Origin: an uncultured bacterium | Lineage (GTDB): Bacteria > Gemmatimonadota > Gemmatimonadetes > Longimicrobiales > RSA9 | Direction: 5' to 3' | Length of the DNA: 9,790 nt | Assembly (NCBI GenBank): GCA_937995995.1 | Contig: CALKIP010000037.1 | Coordinates: forward strand, 1-9,790 | Shown here: in pieces, positions 1 to 7,136 of the stretch | Numbering within the stretch: position 1 is the stretch's first letter | Layout of the letters: the number at the start of each line of letters is the position of its first letter | The notes under the pieces: model-generated | The model's input: the letters and a program-made list of their open reading frames with translations, nothing else | Told to the model about the DNA's origin: nothing | Database searches by the model: none | Translations under genes and position numbers: made by a program

Positions 1-2504
1 AACGATGGCAATTGCAGTACCAACCGGTAATGGTCGTTGCCGGTCGGATCCGGCAGCGTCTTGATGCTGTCCACGTTGGCGATCGCAATGTAGTTGTCCA
101 CCGGATCGATCGCCTCAGCGGGGTCGAAGAGGATGCGGATCTCGGGCTCCTCGCCGGTCGCCGCCGGATCCGGATTGCGGTCGACCACGCGGATCGTCCC
201 GTCCGGCGCGGCTTCGGTGGGAACGGTCGAGTACAGCAGCCGTCCGACGGAGTCCTGTGCGATGAACTGCGGACGGTCGCTGAAACCGTGGAAATGGACC
301 GTGTACTTGATCCGGCCGACGTCGTCCTCCTCGTACTGGATCTCGTAGAGCACCGCCTCAGGGGTGAGGACGCGTTCGGACGTGAGCTCCCGCGGGTTTG
401 CGCTCATCTGCACCAGCGAGATGTTCGTACCGCCGGAGTTCGCCACGAAGAGCGTGTCCATCGACCGATCGACGAACAACCCCCAGGGCTGCGAGCCCAC
501 CCAGACCGGCGCGCCGAAGGTCGAGTCGGCCAGGTTCAGCACCTCGACCTGGTTCACGCGGATGTTGGACAGGTAGAGTCGGTACTGGCTGTTCGTCGTG
601 TCCATCTCCACGACGGCGTCGGCGACGCGGCCTCCGTCCGGGAGCATGACCGTGCGCCCGTTCACGACGACCGTCCGGTGTTTCGTACCCACCGCACTCG
701 AGGCCACCCTCCTGCCCTGGTAGCTGCCACAGCCGAGCTGCTCAGGGGACGAGGAGACCGCAGCCGCGCAGTTGCCTGCACTGTCCACGGCGAATGCGTG
801 GATCTCGAACTCGAGCGTGTCCGGCAGCGCCGCAGAATCGACGTTGAACGGCGCGAATGCGAACTCCCGCACGGCCGTGCCGCTCCGCGACACCGCGAAC
901 GACACGGATCCGTCGGTCGAGAGCGTATCCGTGCGCGCCGTATTGACCGCGAGCGCGGTGAAGCCGATCTGTCTCAGACCGGACCCGCCGTCGTTGTCTC
1001 GGGCCGTCACCGTGACCCTGATGCTGTCCGCGACTTCCATTCGGTCGCGGGCCGAAACCGTGAAGCTCACGGTCGGCGCCGTCTCGTCCGGGAGCACGTT
1101 GTTCTGCACGTCGAGGACGACGGGCTCTGCCCGCCCGGTCACCCCTGGCACGTTGACCGCCGATGCGATCAGCTCGAGCTGGCCGGCCCTGCCGGCCGGG
1201 AGCGCGATGGCCGTATCGACCACGACGCTGTCCAGCCCTGCGACCGGGAGGACCAGCGTGTCACTCGTCACCCCCGAGTAGGCGAGCTCGATGCGCGAGA
1301 CCCCGGACGGATCCGTGGCCAGGATCTGGACGCCGACCGTCCGGCCGGATTGCACCAGCTCACCGCTCCTGGGGCTGAGGATCTCGACCCTGGGACCACC
1401 GACGGAAACCTCCACGGTATCGGCGCCCATGTTGCCGACACTGTCACGCGCGGCGACGATGATCGATACGATCTCGGACACCGACTCGGCCGTGGGAACG
1501 ACGTAGCGCAGCAGCACCGTGTCCTGTGTGACTGACTCGAACGCGACGTTCTTCTGCTCGTAGCGCGTCACGACGGTGTCGGTACCGAGCATCGCGTCCC
1601 CACGGAAGGCAAGGCCGATGAGGTCGACGTCCTTCACCCCCGAGTTGTCGGAGAGTCGGACCTCGACGAGCACGCTGTCGCCGATCGGGTACGTCGACTG
1701 CGAGCCCGGCCGGACGATGTCCACCGTGGGCGGCGTCCGATCGAGGATGCGCAGCGAGGCCTTTTCGAACTCCTCGTTGCCGAGCCCGGTGAGGTCCTCG
1801 GCCAGGCCGATCACCTCGAGGACCGTCGGCGGAAGCGTGTCCGGGACGACGTACGCCCAGCTCTGCGTGACGCTATCAGCAATCGAGCCCGCCGGGGGGG
1901 CGAGCTCGAGGGAGATTGTGTCGCCTTCGGCGCCCAGGACCAGATAGCCTAATGCGCTGACTCCGACGTTGTCTTTCGCGGTCACGGTGACCGAGACCGT
2001 GTCTCCGGATCCGGCCTCCTCGGGCTCGACGAGGATCGTGGCCGTCGGCGCGGTCACATCCCGCACCCGGACCGTAGCGGTCAGCAACTCGCTGACCGAG
2101 TTGGTCTGGTCCATGGCACGAACCTGGATGACGAGAATCGAGTCCCTGACCTCGAGCGGCACGACGAAGGTGGTGTCCACCGTGACGTCCGCCTCCGGCG
2201 GGGAGAAGTAGATGGTGGCCTCCTCGCTCACCGCCTGCCGGAGTCGGACGTTGACCTGCTTGACCAGCCGCTCCGACCGGGCGCGGACGAGGACGTCCAC
2301 GGGGTCACCGGCGCGTACGCTGTCCTGCTCGACGGAGAATTCCAGGATCTCCGGCGCGCCGACGGCGCTGCCATCGTCGCTGAAGAGATTGTCGCCGCAC
2401 GCACCCAGCGTGGCGATCAACGCGGCGGCCAGGAGGGCCATGCCCGCCCGGGCGCCCCGGGCGGACTTCAACCTGCGGCGGTACGATTCGATCATGTCTC
2501 GCAT
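1..2504 (-). CDS. Large lipoprotein with five Ig-like modules and a start of a beta-propeller-like domain (C-terminus beyond window)
   Basis: I read this frame directly on the minus strand: 834 codons with no stop, running off the left edge. The ATG at 2504 has GGGGAG seven bases upstream and lies 21 bases after pilQ. A basic n-region (YRRRLKSARGARAG) and hydrophobic core (MALLAALIAT) lead to the lipobox LGAC, so Cys36 should be lipidated; the next residue is Gly, not Asp, consistent with outer-membrane sorting. Five Ig-like modules follow at ~51-148, 151-254, 258-368, 371-466 and 477-600. They share starts such as PTVDIVRP, PRVEILSP and PTVSFTV, then DSVxVxVxAxDNxGV. C579 and C592 may pair. 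From ~615 the chain resembles YVTN/NHL propeller repeats (NQVEVLNLADSTFGAPVWVG, PWGLFVDRSMDTLFVANSGG). I do not recognise a named family. An adhesin, a secretin-associated scaffold or a pilus partner are all possible. Confidence 0.85.
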   Translation of the reverse strand, partial: MRDMIESYRRRLKSARGARAGMALLAAALIATLGACGDNLFSDDGSAVGAPEILEFSVEQDSVRAGDPVDVLVRARSERLVKQVNVRLRQAVSEEATIYFSPPEADVTVDTTFVVPLEVRDSILVIQVRAMDQTNSVSELLTATVRVRDVTAPTATILVEPEEAGSGDTVSVTVTAKDNVGVSALGYLVLGAEGDTISLELAPPAGSIADSVTQSWAYVVPDTLPPTVLEVIGLAEDLTGLGNEEFEKASLRILDRTPPTVDIVRPGSQSTYPIGDSVLVEVRLSDNSGVKDVDLIGLAFRGDAMLGTDTVVTRYEQKNVAFESVTQDTVLLRYVVPTAESVSEIVSIIVAARDSVGNMGADTVEVSVGGPRVEILSPRSGELVQSGRTVGVQILATDPSGVSRIELAYSGVTSDTLVLPVAGLDSVVVDTAIALPAGRAGQLELIASAVNVPGVTGRAEPVVLDVQNNVLPDETAPTVSFTVSARDRMEVADSIRVTVTARDNDGGSGLRQIGFTALAVNTARTDTLSTDGSVSFAVSRSGTAVREFAFAPFNVDSAALPDTLEFEIHAFAVDSAGNCAAAVSSSPEQLGCGSYQGRRVASSAVGTKHRTVVVNGRTVMLPDGGRVADAVVEMDTTNSQYRLYLSNIRVNQVEVLNLADSTFGAPVWVGSQPWGLFVDRSMDTLFVANSGGTNISLVQMSANPRELTSERVLTPEAVLYEIQYEEDDVGRIKYTVHFHGFSDRPQFIAQDSVGRLLYSTVPTEAAPDGTIRVVDRNPDPAATGEEPEIRILFDPAEAIDPVDNYIAIANVDSIKTLPDPTGNDHYRLVLQLPS
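2444..2464 (-). repeat. Perfect GC-rich hairpin near the 5' end of the lipoprotein gene
   Basis: The arms CCGCCCGGG and CCCGGGCGG are perfect inverted repeats of 9 bp with a 3-base loop. They start 40 bases after the ATG at 2504, in codons 14-21 of the signal-peptide n-region. All pairs are G-C, so this would be one of the most stable RNA structures in the window. No T-run follows. It could lower expression of the lipoprotein relative to pilQ, or be a by-product of Arg/Gly/Ala codons. Confidence 0.5.
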
Positions 2505-2525
2505 GCGATTGCTCCCCGTTCTCGG

Positions 2526-4319
2526 TCAGCCCTCTCCATCGCGGAGAATGTGGGGCGTGACCATGATCAACAGGTCCTGCTTCACTTCGCGCTCGGCGGT
2601 GGTACGGAACAGCGCACCGATGACGGGGAGATTCATCAAGAACGGGATGCCTTCGCGCGACTCGGTCCTCTCGATGATCGTCATCCCGCTGATCACGGCG
2701 GTCTCGCCATCGTTCAGCAGGATCTGAGTGTCGGTCGACTGCTTCTGGAACGTGAATCCGATGTCCGATGGCGCGAGCGCGACGTTCGAGCGCTCGGCGT
2801 GGAGCTCGAGGAGGACCTGGTCCCCGGTCACGTGGGGCGTGACCTCAAGGATGATCCCTGTGTCCTCGAAGTTGACGGTCGCCATGGGTTGCTGACCCTG
2901 CTGGCCGCCCTGGCCACCGCCGCCTCCCTGCGCGCCGGCGTCCATGACGCGGATCGGCGTCTTTTCACCCACCTGCACCCGCGCCGGTCGGTGGTCCATC
3001 GTGGAAATGACGGGCGAGGCCTGGATATCGCTCACGCTCAGCGACGACAGCGCGTCGATGAAGGTGAGGAGCGAGTAGCGCCCCATCGTGAGCGTCGTAA
3101 GCACCTCGAGCGCCGGTGACGCCAACCGGGCATTCGCGTTGGCGAGCGCCGCGAAGGACGAGCCGCCGAGGCGGACCACCGTCTGGCTCGTCTGCTCATC
3201 GGGCGAGATGATGCCGTCACCGTTGAGGTCGACGCCGCCGGGGACCAGGCGGTTGATCTGGTTGCCGCGCGAGTCCTTGATGTCGTAGACCACGCCGAGC
3301 TCTTCGAGCGACGTTCGGTCGACGAAGATGATCTTGGCCGCGATCGTGACCTGTGGCGTCCGCACGTCGAGCTGCTCGATCATCGGCGCGATCCGGTTGC
3401 GGATGATCGACTCCCGGTCCGTGACCAGGAGCGTGTTCGTGGCCGGGTTCGCCGTGACCGTAGCCGCCGTGTCGCTGAGCAGCCCCTGCACCACATTGAT
3501 CAGCGCGGTGTCGGCGCGGGCGTAATTGATCTTGAAGCGCTCGGTGATGAGCGGCTCGACGGCCTCGAACTCACGGAGCTGCGAGAGCTTGTCGACGCGG
3601 ATGATCCCGCTCTCCAGCTCCCGGGCCGTGAACCCGTGCGACGCCAGGATCGCCTCGAGCGCCACGTCCCACGGCTGGTTACGGATCTCCGCCGTCACCT
3701 TGCCGGAAACGCCCTGGCCGGGGATGATGCTGCGGCCGGAATACTCCGCGAAGGTGGCCAGCACGTCGAGGAGATCCGAGTCCTTGAAGAAGATCGTGAT
3801 CGGCGGCTCCGCGGCCACGACAGGCTGCGCCGGTACGATGTGCGGCGCCGACTCGCGTACCGACCTCCCATCGGGTGCTCGATCGACCCGCGACGCCCGC
3901 TCCGCGGCGAGCGTCCCCACGACCGCCGCCGACGACCCCGTGTGCCAGGGTGCGAACGTGCCCGCAGGGTTCGGGAACGAGATTCGTATCTCGCCGTTCC
4001 GCTGCTCGACCGAATAGTGCGTCGCCTGTTCAAGCTCGACCACGATCCGCACGACCTGCGGCTGGAATTGGCTCACCCGGAGCGCGACGACGCCGCCACG
4101 GTCGAGCCCGTCGAAGCGCGTCCGTGACAGCCCCTGTCGGGCGGTGGACACGTCGACGACGAGTCGGTCGGGCCCGCCGAGGGTGAAGTGCTCCATCGAG
4201 ACCGGTCCGTCTACGGCGATGACCACCTCCGTCCGGTCGTCGACCGGCACCACGCTCAGGCCCGTCACCGACGAGACGGCCGTGAGCACGGCGGTCCAGA
4301 GCGTGACGATCGGCATCAT
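2526..4319 (-). CDS. pilQ: PilQ, outer-membrane secretin of the T4P machine
   Basis: A 597-residue secretin. Domains in order: signal peptide (1-20, MMPIVTLWTAVLTAVSSVTG); one AMIN domain (~22-115), which binds peptidoglycan in the family; a Ser/Pro/Ala-rich linker; an STN/N0 domain (~173-243, ITIFFKDSDLLDVLATFAEY); an N1/secretin_N domain (~260-318, NPATNTLLVTD); and the secretin barrel (~320-592). The barrel carries the diagnostic IPFLMNLPVIGALFR (558-572) and ends DLLIMVTPHI. Two insertions in the core are notable: an EF-hand-like loop DLNGDGIISPDE (364-375) and a Gly/Gln-rich stretch (461-477). It is somewhat short for PilQ, with one AMIN domain. The ATG at 4319 overlaps the pilP stop (ATGA) and has GAAGGAG seven bases upstream; a second ATG follows at once. 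PilQ forms the outer-membrane pore through which the pilus leaves the cell and contacts PilP. Confidence 0.96.
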   Translation of the reverse strand: MMPIVTLWTAVLTAVSSVTGLSVVPVDDRTEVVIAVDGPVSMEHFTLGGPDRLVVDVSTARQGLSRTRFDGLDRGGVVALRVSQFQPQVVRIVVELEQATHYSVEQRNGEIRISFPNPAGTFAPWHTGSSAAVVGTLAAERASRVDRAPDGRSVRESAPHIVPAQPVVAAEPPITIFFKDSDLLDVLATFAEYSGRSIIPGQGVSGKVTAEIRNQPWDVALEAILASHGFTARELESGIIRVDKLSQLREFEAVEPLITERFKINYARADTALINVVQGLLSDTAATVTANPATNTLLVTDRESIIRNRIAPMIEQLDVRTPQVTIAAKIIFVDRTSLEELGVVYDIKDSRGNQINRLVPGGVDLNGDGIISPDEQTSQTVVRLGGSSFAALANANARLASPALEVLTTLTMGRYSLLTFIDALSSLSVSDIQASPVISTMDHRPARVQVGEKTPIRVMDAGAQGGGGGQGGQQGQQPMATVNFEDTGIILEVTPHVTGDQVLLELHAERSNVALAPSDIGFTFQKQSTDTQILLNDGETAVISGMTIIERTESREGIPFLMNLPVIGALFRTTAEREVKQDLLIMVTPHILRDGEG

Positions 4320-4762
4320 TCGTCAACTCCTTCGTTGTCCGTGCGCTTCAGTTCAAGCTGTTCATGGCGAATCACGCCGAAGATATCGACGGCGAAGGTG
4401 ACCCGCCTCGGCCCGATGTCGATGACCCGGGCATTGCCCACGGCTCCGCCCCTGCGGAGCCGATGGATACGGCCACTTCCATCCCTGAGGAGTGCGACGC
4501 TCTCACCGCCCGGCGAGTAGATGATGCCGCTGAGCGACAGCTCCTCGAAGCGCGGCCCGATATCCGAGCGCTCGGCGAGCGACTCGAAGGGATCGCGCCG
4601 GCGGTCGACCGGATAGAGAAAGAACTCCCGTTCGAAGCGCAGCTCCGGCTCGACATTCTCGGCCGGTCGCGCCGCCGAGGTCTTCCTGGCCTGTGCCTCG
4701 GCCGACCCCGCGCCGGCCAGGACCAACCCGGCCACCAGCGCCACGATGCTACGTGCTCGCAT
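4316..4762 (-). CDS. pilP: PilP, periplasmic bridge to the secretin
   Basis: A 148-residue exported protein. The signal peptide, MRARSIVALVAGLVLAGAGSAEA, ends in an AEA/Q type I cleavage site. PilP is usually a lipoprotein, but there is no cysteine anywhere here, so no lipid anchor is possible. The mature part has an Ala/Pro/Glu-rich linker, then the family mark RRRDPF (res. 54-59). After it comes the small beta-sandwich homology region (LSLSGIIYSPGGESVALLRD, RLRRGGAVGNARVIDIG, RVTFAVDIFG), which in other species binds the N0/N1 domains of PilQ. The ATG at 4762 is preferred over an upstream start at 4891 because it gives the signal peptide and has GGGAGGAGG nine bases upstream. It overlaps pilO by 14 bases, and its TGA overlaps the pilQ ATG (ATGA). 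Confidence 0.92.
   Translation of the reverse strand: MRARSIVALVAGLVLAGAGSAEAQARKTSAARPAENVEPELRFEREFFLYPVDRRRDPFESLAERSDIGPRFEELSLSGIIYSPGGESVALLRDGSGRIHRLRRGGAVGNARVIDIGPRRVTFAVDIFGVIRHEQLELKRTDNEGVDE
4429..4462 (-). repeat. Two adjacent perfect hairpins inside pilP
   Basis: On the minus strand, CGGCTCCGC and GCGGAGCCG (4462-4441) form a perfect 9-bp stem around the 4-base loop AGGG. One base later GGGC-ATT/AAT-GCCC (4439-4429) forms a second stem of 4 bp. They lie in the codons for RLRRGGAVGNA of PilP, about 110 bases before the pilQ start. No T-run follows, so they are not a terminator. GC-rich coding DNA makes such stems by chance, but 9 perfect pairs with a tight loop is uncommon. Confidence 0.45.
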
Positions 4763-5360
4763 TCGGCCTTGCCTCCTCCCCGACCGGCACCACCTCTGGA
4801 GCCGGCAGGACATAGGTCTTGATGCGGAAACGGGTCTGTACTTGAACCGCTTCGTCCTCGGTGGACCCGCGTCTCGGTTCGACGGTGACATCGACGGGTG
4901 TGACGATGCGAGGCAGCGATGCGACCGCAGCCAGGAAACGGCCCACGTCGTGGTAGTTGCCGGTGACGACCATCTGGTACGCCTGGAGGGTGTAGTACGG
5001 CCCCGGCTGAGGGTCCTCGGGCTCCAACTTGGCCAGGTCGACCCGGTGCTCCTGTGCGCGCATCGTCATGGCGTGGAGCAGGTCGGGCAGGTCTTCCGAA
5101 CTCGGCACGAGCTCCTCGAGCCGCGTGATGTGCTGCTCGAAGAGTGCGAGCCGCTTCTCGAGCTCGGGACCGCCCGCCCGCGCACGTGCCCGGGCCGCGT
5201 CGTTCTTCGATTCGAGCTGCTCGAGCCGCGTCTCCAGCACCGCGATCTCGTCCGTCTTCTTGCCGTGGAAGAAGTACCAGTAGGCAAAGAGCAGTGCCAA
5301 GGGCAGCAGGCCGAGGAGCAGCTTCTTCTGCTGTGTCGGGTCCGACGGAAGTAGCGCCAT
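4749..5360 (-). CDS. pilO: PilO, inner-membrane alignment protein
   Basis: A 203-residue bitopic inner-membrane protein. A short cytoplasmic head (MALLPSDPTQQKK) precedes a membrane helix at about 14-32 (LLLGLLPLALLFAYWYFF). A coiled coil spans ~35-85 (IAVLETRLEQLESKNDAA and onward), with a typical PilO segment at its end (ITRLEELVPSSEDLPDLL). The periplasmic domain holds YQMVVTGNYHDVGRFLAAVA, the PilO signature in which one strand and helix pack against PilN. The ATG at 5360 is one base after the pilN stop and has GGGAGGAG just upstream, inside the end of pilN. The 3' end overlaps pilP by 14 bases. In the family, PilN-PilO dimers form a ring that links PilM to PilP and PilQ. Confidence 0.95.
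   Translation of the reverse strand: MALLPSDPTQQKKLLLGLLPLALLFAYWYFFHGKKTDEIAVLETRLEQLESKNDAARARARAGGPELEKRLALFEQHITRLEELVPSSEDLPDLLHAMTMRAQEHRVDLAKLEPEDPQPGPYYTLQAYQMVVTGNYHDVGRFLAAVASLPRIVTPVDVTVEPRRGSTEDEAVQVQTRFRIKTYVLPAPEVVPVGEEARPNAST
4772..4780 (-). promoter_or_regulatory. Strong ribosome binding site fixing the pilP start
   Basis: The minus strand reads GGGAGGAGG nine bases before the ATG at 4762, inside the 3' end of pilO. It is the strongest Shine-Dalgarno in the window and rules out the longer pilP frame beginning at 4891. Confidence 0.65.
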
Positions 5361-5361
5361 G

Positions 5362-6018
5362 TCACTCCTCCCGCACGACGAAGAGCGGTACCGTCTCGAT
5401 CAGCTCTGTCGGGGGCTCCTCGTAGCTGGCCATGAGGACGAACTCGTGCACGAGCCGATCGCCGTGCGTCCGCACCTGCTCCGTGTTGGAAAGCCGCACC
5501 GACCGGATGAAAGGCGAGTCCTCGAGCTGCTTCATGAACCGCGTCAATGCGAAGGTGTTTCCGGTCTGGCCGGTGATCATGAACTCCGGCAGATCGGTCC
5601 CGGTGTCCAGGTAACCGAGCGAGGTCAACCAGGTGTATTCGGGCAGTGCACGGCTGACCTCGTCGAAGAGGTGCGCCCAGATGTAGCGTCCCGCGTCGAT
5701 CTCCTGGATGAGCTGCAGCTTCTCGGCGATGGTGTCGCGCCGGGCGCGCAGCGCCTCCTGCGTCTCGATCAGCCGTGCGTAGCGCGTCGAATCCTGCACG
5801 GCCTGTTCGATGGAGAGCGTCAGCTCTTCCTGGCGGTTGCTCGCGCTCAGGAAGAGCCAGGCGATGACGACGGGACCGACGATCCAGCCGCCCACGATGA
5901 GCGCGTTCCAGCGGTCCAGCGGTGGCAGCTTGCCGCCGCCCGCGAAGGCGCCGGGCAGCCTCACCGACCTCCGCGCCCTTCGCTTCGGCGCTCCTGGTAG
6001 CAGATTGACTTCGATCAC
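5362..6018 (-). CDS. pilN: PilN, inner-membrane alignment protein
   Basis: A 218-residue bitopic inner-membrane protein. It begins MIEVNLLPG, the conserved cytoplasmic motif that docks into PilM. A basic linker (PKRRARRSVR) is followed by one membrane helix at about 39-59 (ALIVGGWIVGPVVIAWLFL), then a coiled coil (~60-105, many Gln/Glu/Arg) and a ferredoxin-like periplasmic domain to the end (WLTSLGYLDTG, FMITGQTGN, RFMKQLEDSPF). The start codon is GTG at 6018, supported by GAGG ahead of it. The linker between the PilM-binding motif and the membrane helix looks longer and more basic than I expect for PilN. The gene ends one base before pilO, whose product pairs with PilN through the coiled coils. 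Membership is clear from motif, topology and position. Confidence 0.95.
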   Translation of the reverse strand: MIEVNLLPGAPKRRARRSVRLPGAFAGGGKLPPLDRWNALIVGGWIVGPVVIAWLFLSASNRQEELTLSIEQAVQDSTRYARLIETQEALRARRDTIAEKLQLIQEIDAGRYIWAHLFDEVSRALPEYTWLTSLGYLDTGTDLPEFMITGQTGNTFALTRFMKQLEDSPFIRSVRLSNTEQVRTHGDRLVHEFVLMASYEEPPTELIETVPLFVVREE

Positions 6019-6043
6019 CGCTTACCTCGATTGCGTTACAGGC

Positions 6044-7081
6044 TCAGGCCTGCCGCAGGGCCAGCCCGACGGCGAGCATGAGCATGGGCGAGAGTCCATC
6101 GATGTCGACCGACTGCATGACCTCCGGACGCACCGCGATTCGCTGCAGTGGATTGGCGGTCTCCGTGCGGACGCCGAGGCGTGAGCCGAGAGCTTCGACC
6201 AGCCCTGGCATGCGCGTACCGCCGCCGGAAACGAAGACGCGACCGATCTCGAGGGTGCCCGAATGGGCCGTGACGAAGGCCGCGGCGCGCTCGATCGCGA
6301 TCGCGAGCTCCTCGACCCGTTCGATCACGAACTCCCGGAGATCCATCGCCGCCTCGCCTCCCTGCACAACGGCGTCGGCCTCGTCCGCCGTCAGGCCACG
6401 CTCCCGCTGAAGCGTCTCCCTCAGGCGCCTGGATCCGAACGGTATGTCCCGCACGATCGCCGGCACGCCATCCTGGAGCAGGTTCACGTTGGTCGTCTCG
6501 TGGCCAACGTTCACCAGGGCAACGAGGCCGGACAGTGCGTCGGGATAGTTGCGCTCGAAGGCGTTGTGCAGCGCGAACGCCTCCACATCCAGGATCGAGG
6601 GTGAGAGTCCCGCGTCGTTGAGGAGGCCGAGCTTGTGCTCGACGACCTCGCGCTTGGCCGCGACCAGGAGCACCGACATCTGCGGACTGTTCCCCTCCGG
6701 ATCGAGGATCTGGAAGTCGAGCTGCACGCCTTCCATGTCGAACGGCACGTGCTGCTCGGCCTCCCACCGGATCAGGGCCCGGGTGTCCTCCTCATTGGCC
6801 CGATCCATCTCGATCTTCTTGATGATGACGTCGTGGCCACCGATCGACGCCACCACCTGCTCGCGCTTGAGCCCCGCGCTCTGCGCCACCGAGCGCACCG
6901 TCTCGGCCACCAGGACGGGGTCCATGATCTCGCCGTCCACGATGGCATCCGCCACGAGCGGACTCGTGGCCACCTTGGCGATCTCCGGCTCCGCCTTGGA
7001 GTGGTCGATCACCACCAGCTTCACGAAACCGCTCCCGATGTCGAGACCGGCGGATACCTTGCTGCGGCCGAAGATTCCCAT
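6044..7081 (-). CDS. pilM: PilM, actin-like ATPase-fold protein of the T4P inner-membrane complex
   Basis: A 345-residue cytoplasmic protein of the FtsA/actin fold. It starts MGIFGRSKVSAGLDIGSGFVK, the usual PilM opening: a Gly-Phe-Gly-basic head, then the phosphate-1 loop with Asp14 in DIGS. Residues 190-197 (VNVGHETT) form the second phosphate loop, and 284-294 (VSGGGTRMPGL) the adenosine-binding loop. It matches PilM along the whole length with no gap. The ATG at 7081 is chosen by homology. The frame extends to a GTG at 7138, but those 19 extra residues are not part of the family; neither start has a good Shine-Dalgarno. In the family, PilM binds nucleotide and holds the N-terminal tail of PilN, relaying between the motor and the PilNOP ring. 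The gene is followed after 25 bases by pilN. Confidence 0.95.
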   Translation of the reverse strand: MGIFGRSKVSAGLDIGSGFVKLVVIDHSKAEPEIAKVATSPLVADAIVDGEIMDPVLVAETVRSVAQSAGLKREQVVASIGGHDVIIKKIEMDRANEEDTRALIRWEAEQHVPFDMEGVQLDFQILDPEGNSPQMSVLLVAAKREVVEHKLGLLNDAGLSPSILDVEAFALHNAFERNYPDALSGLVALVNVGHETTNVNLLQDGVPAIVRDIPFGSRRLRETLQRERGLTADEADAVVQGGEAAMDLREFVIERVEELAIAIERAAAFVTAHSGTLEIGRVFVSGGGTRMPGLVEALGSRLGVRTETANPLQRIAVRPEVMQSVDIDGLSPMLMLAVGLALRQA

Positions 7082-7136
7082 ACGCGAGAATGCCAATAGT
7101 GTGAGTATCGGGATTGAATGAGAGGCTGGCGCGTCC

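Noticed and set aside
1181..1197. Inverted repeat GGCCGGC-CCT-GCCGGCC inside the lipoprotein gene
   Set aside because: It is a 7-bp GC stem in coding DNA encoding an Ala/Gly/Arg stretch, with no link to a gene boundary. Chance is the simpler explanation.
12..1535. Long plus-strand open frame of 507 codons
   Set aside because: It is antisense to the lipoprotein gene; its translation is dominated by Arg, His, Asp and Val without domains, which is what GC-rich antisense frames give.
1576..4520. Series of plus-strand frames of 60-190 codons over pilQ and the lipoprotein gene
   Set aside because: All are shadows of the minus-strand genes, rich in Ser/Thr/Arg, with no ribosome site or recognisable domain.
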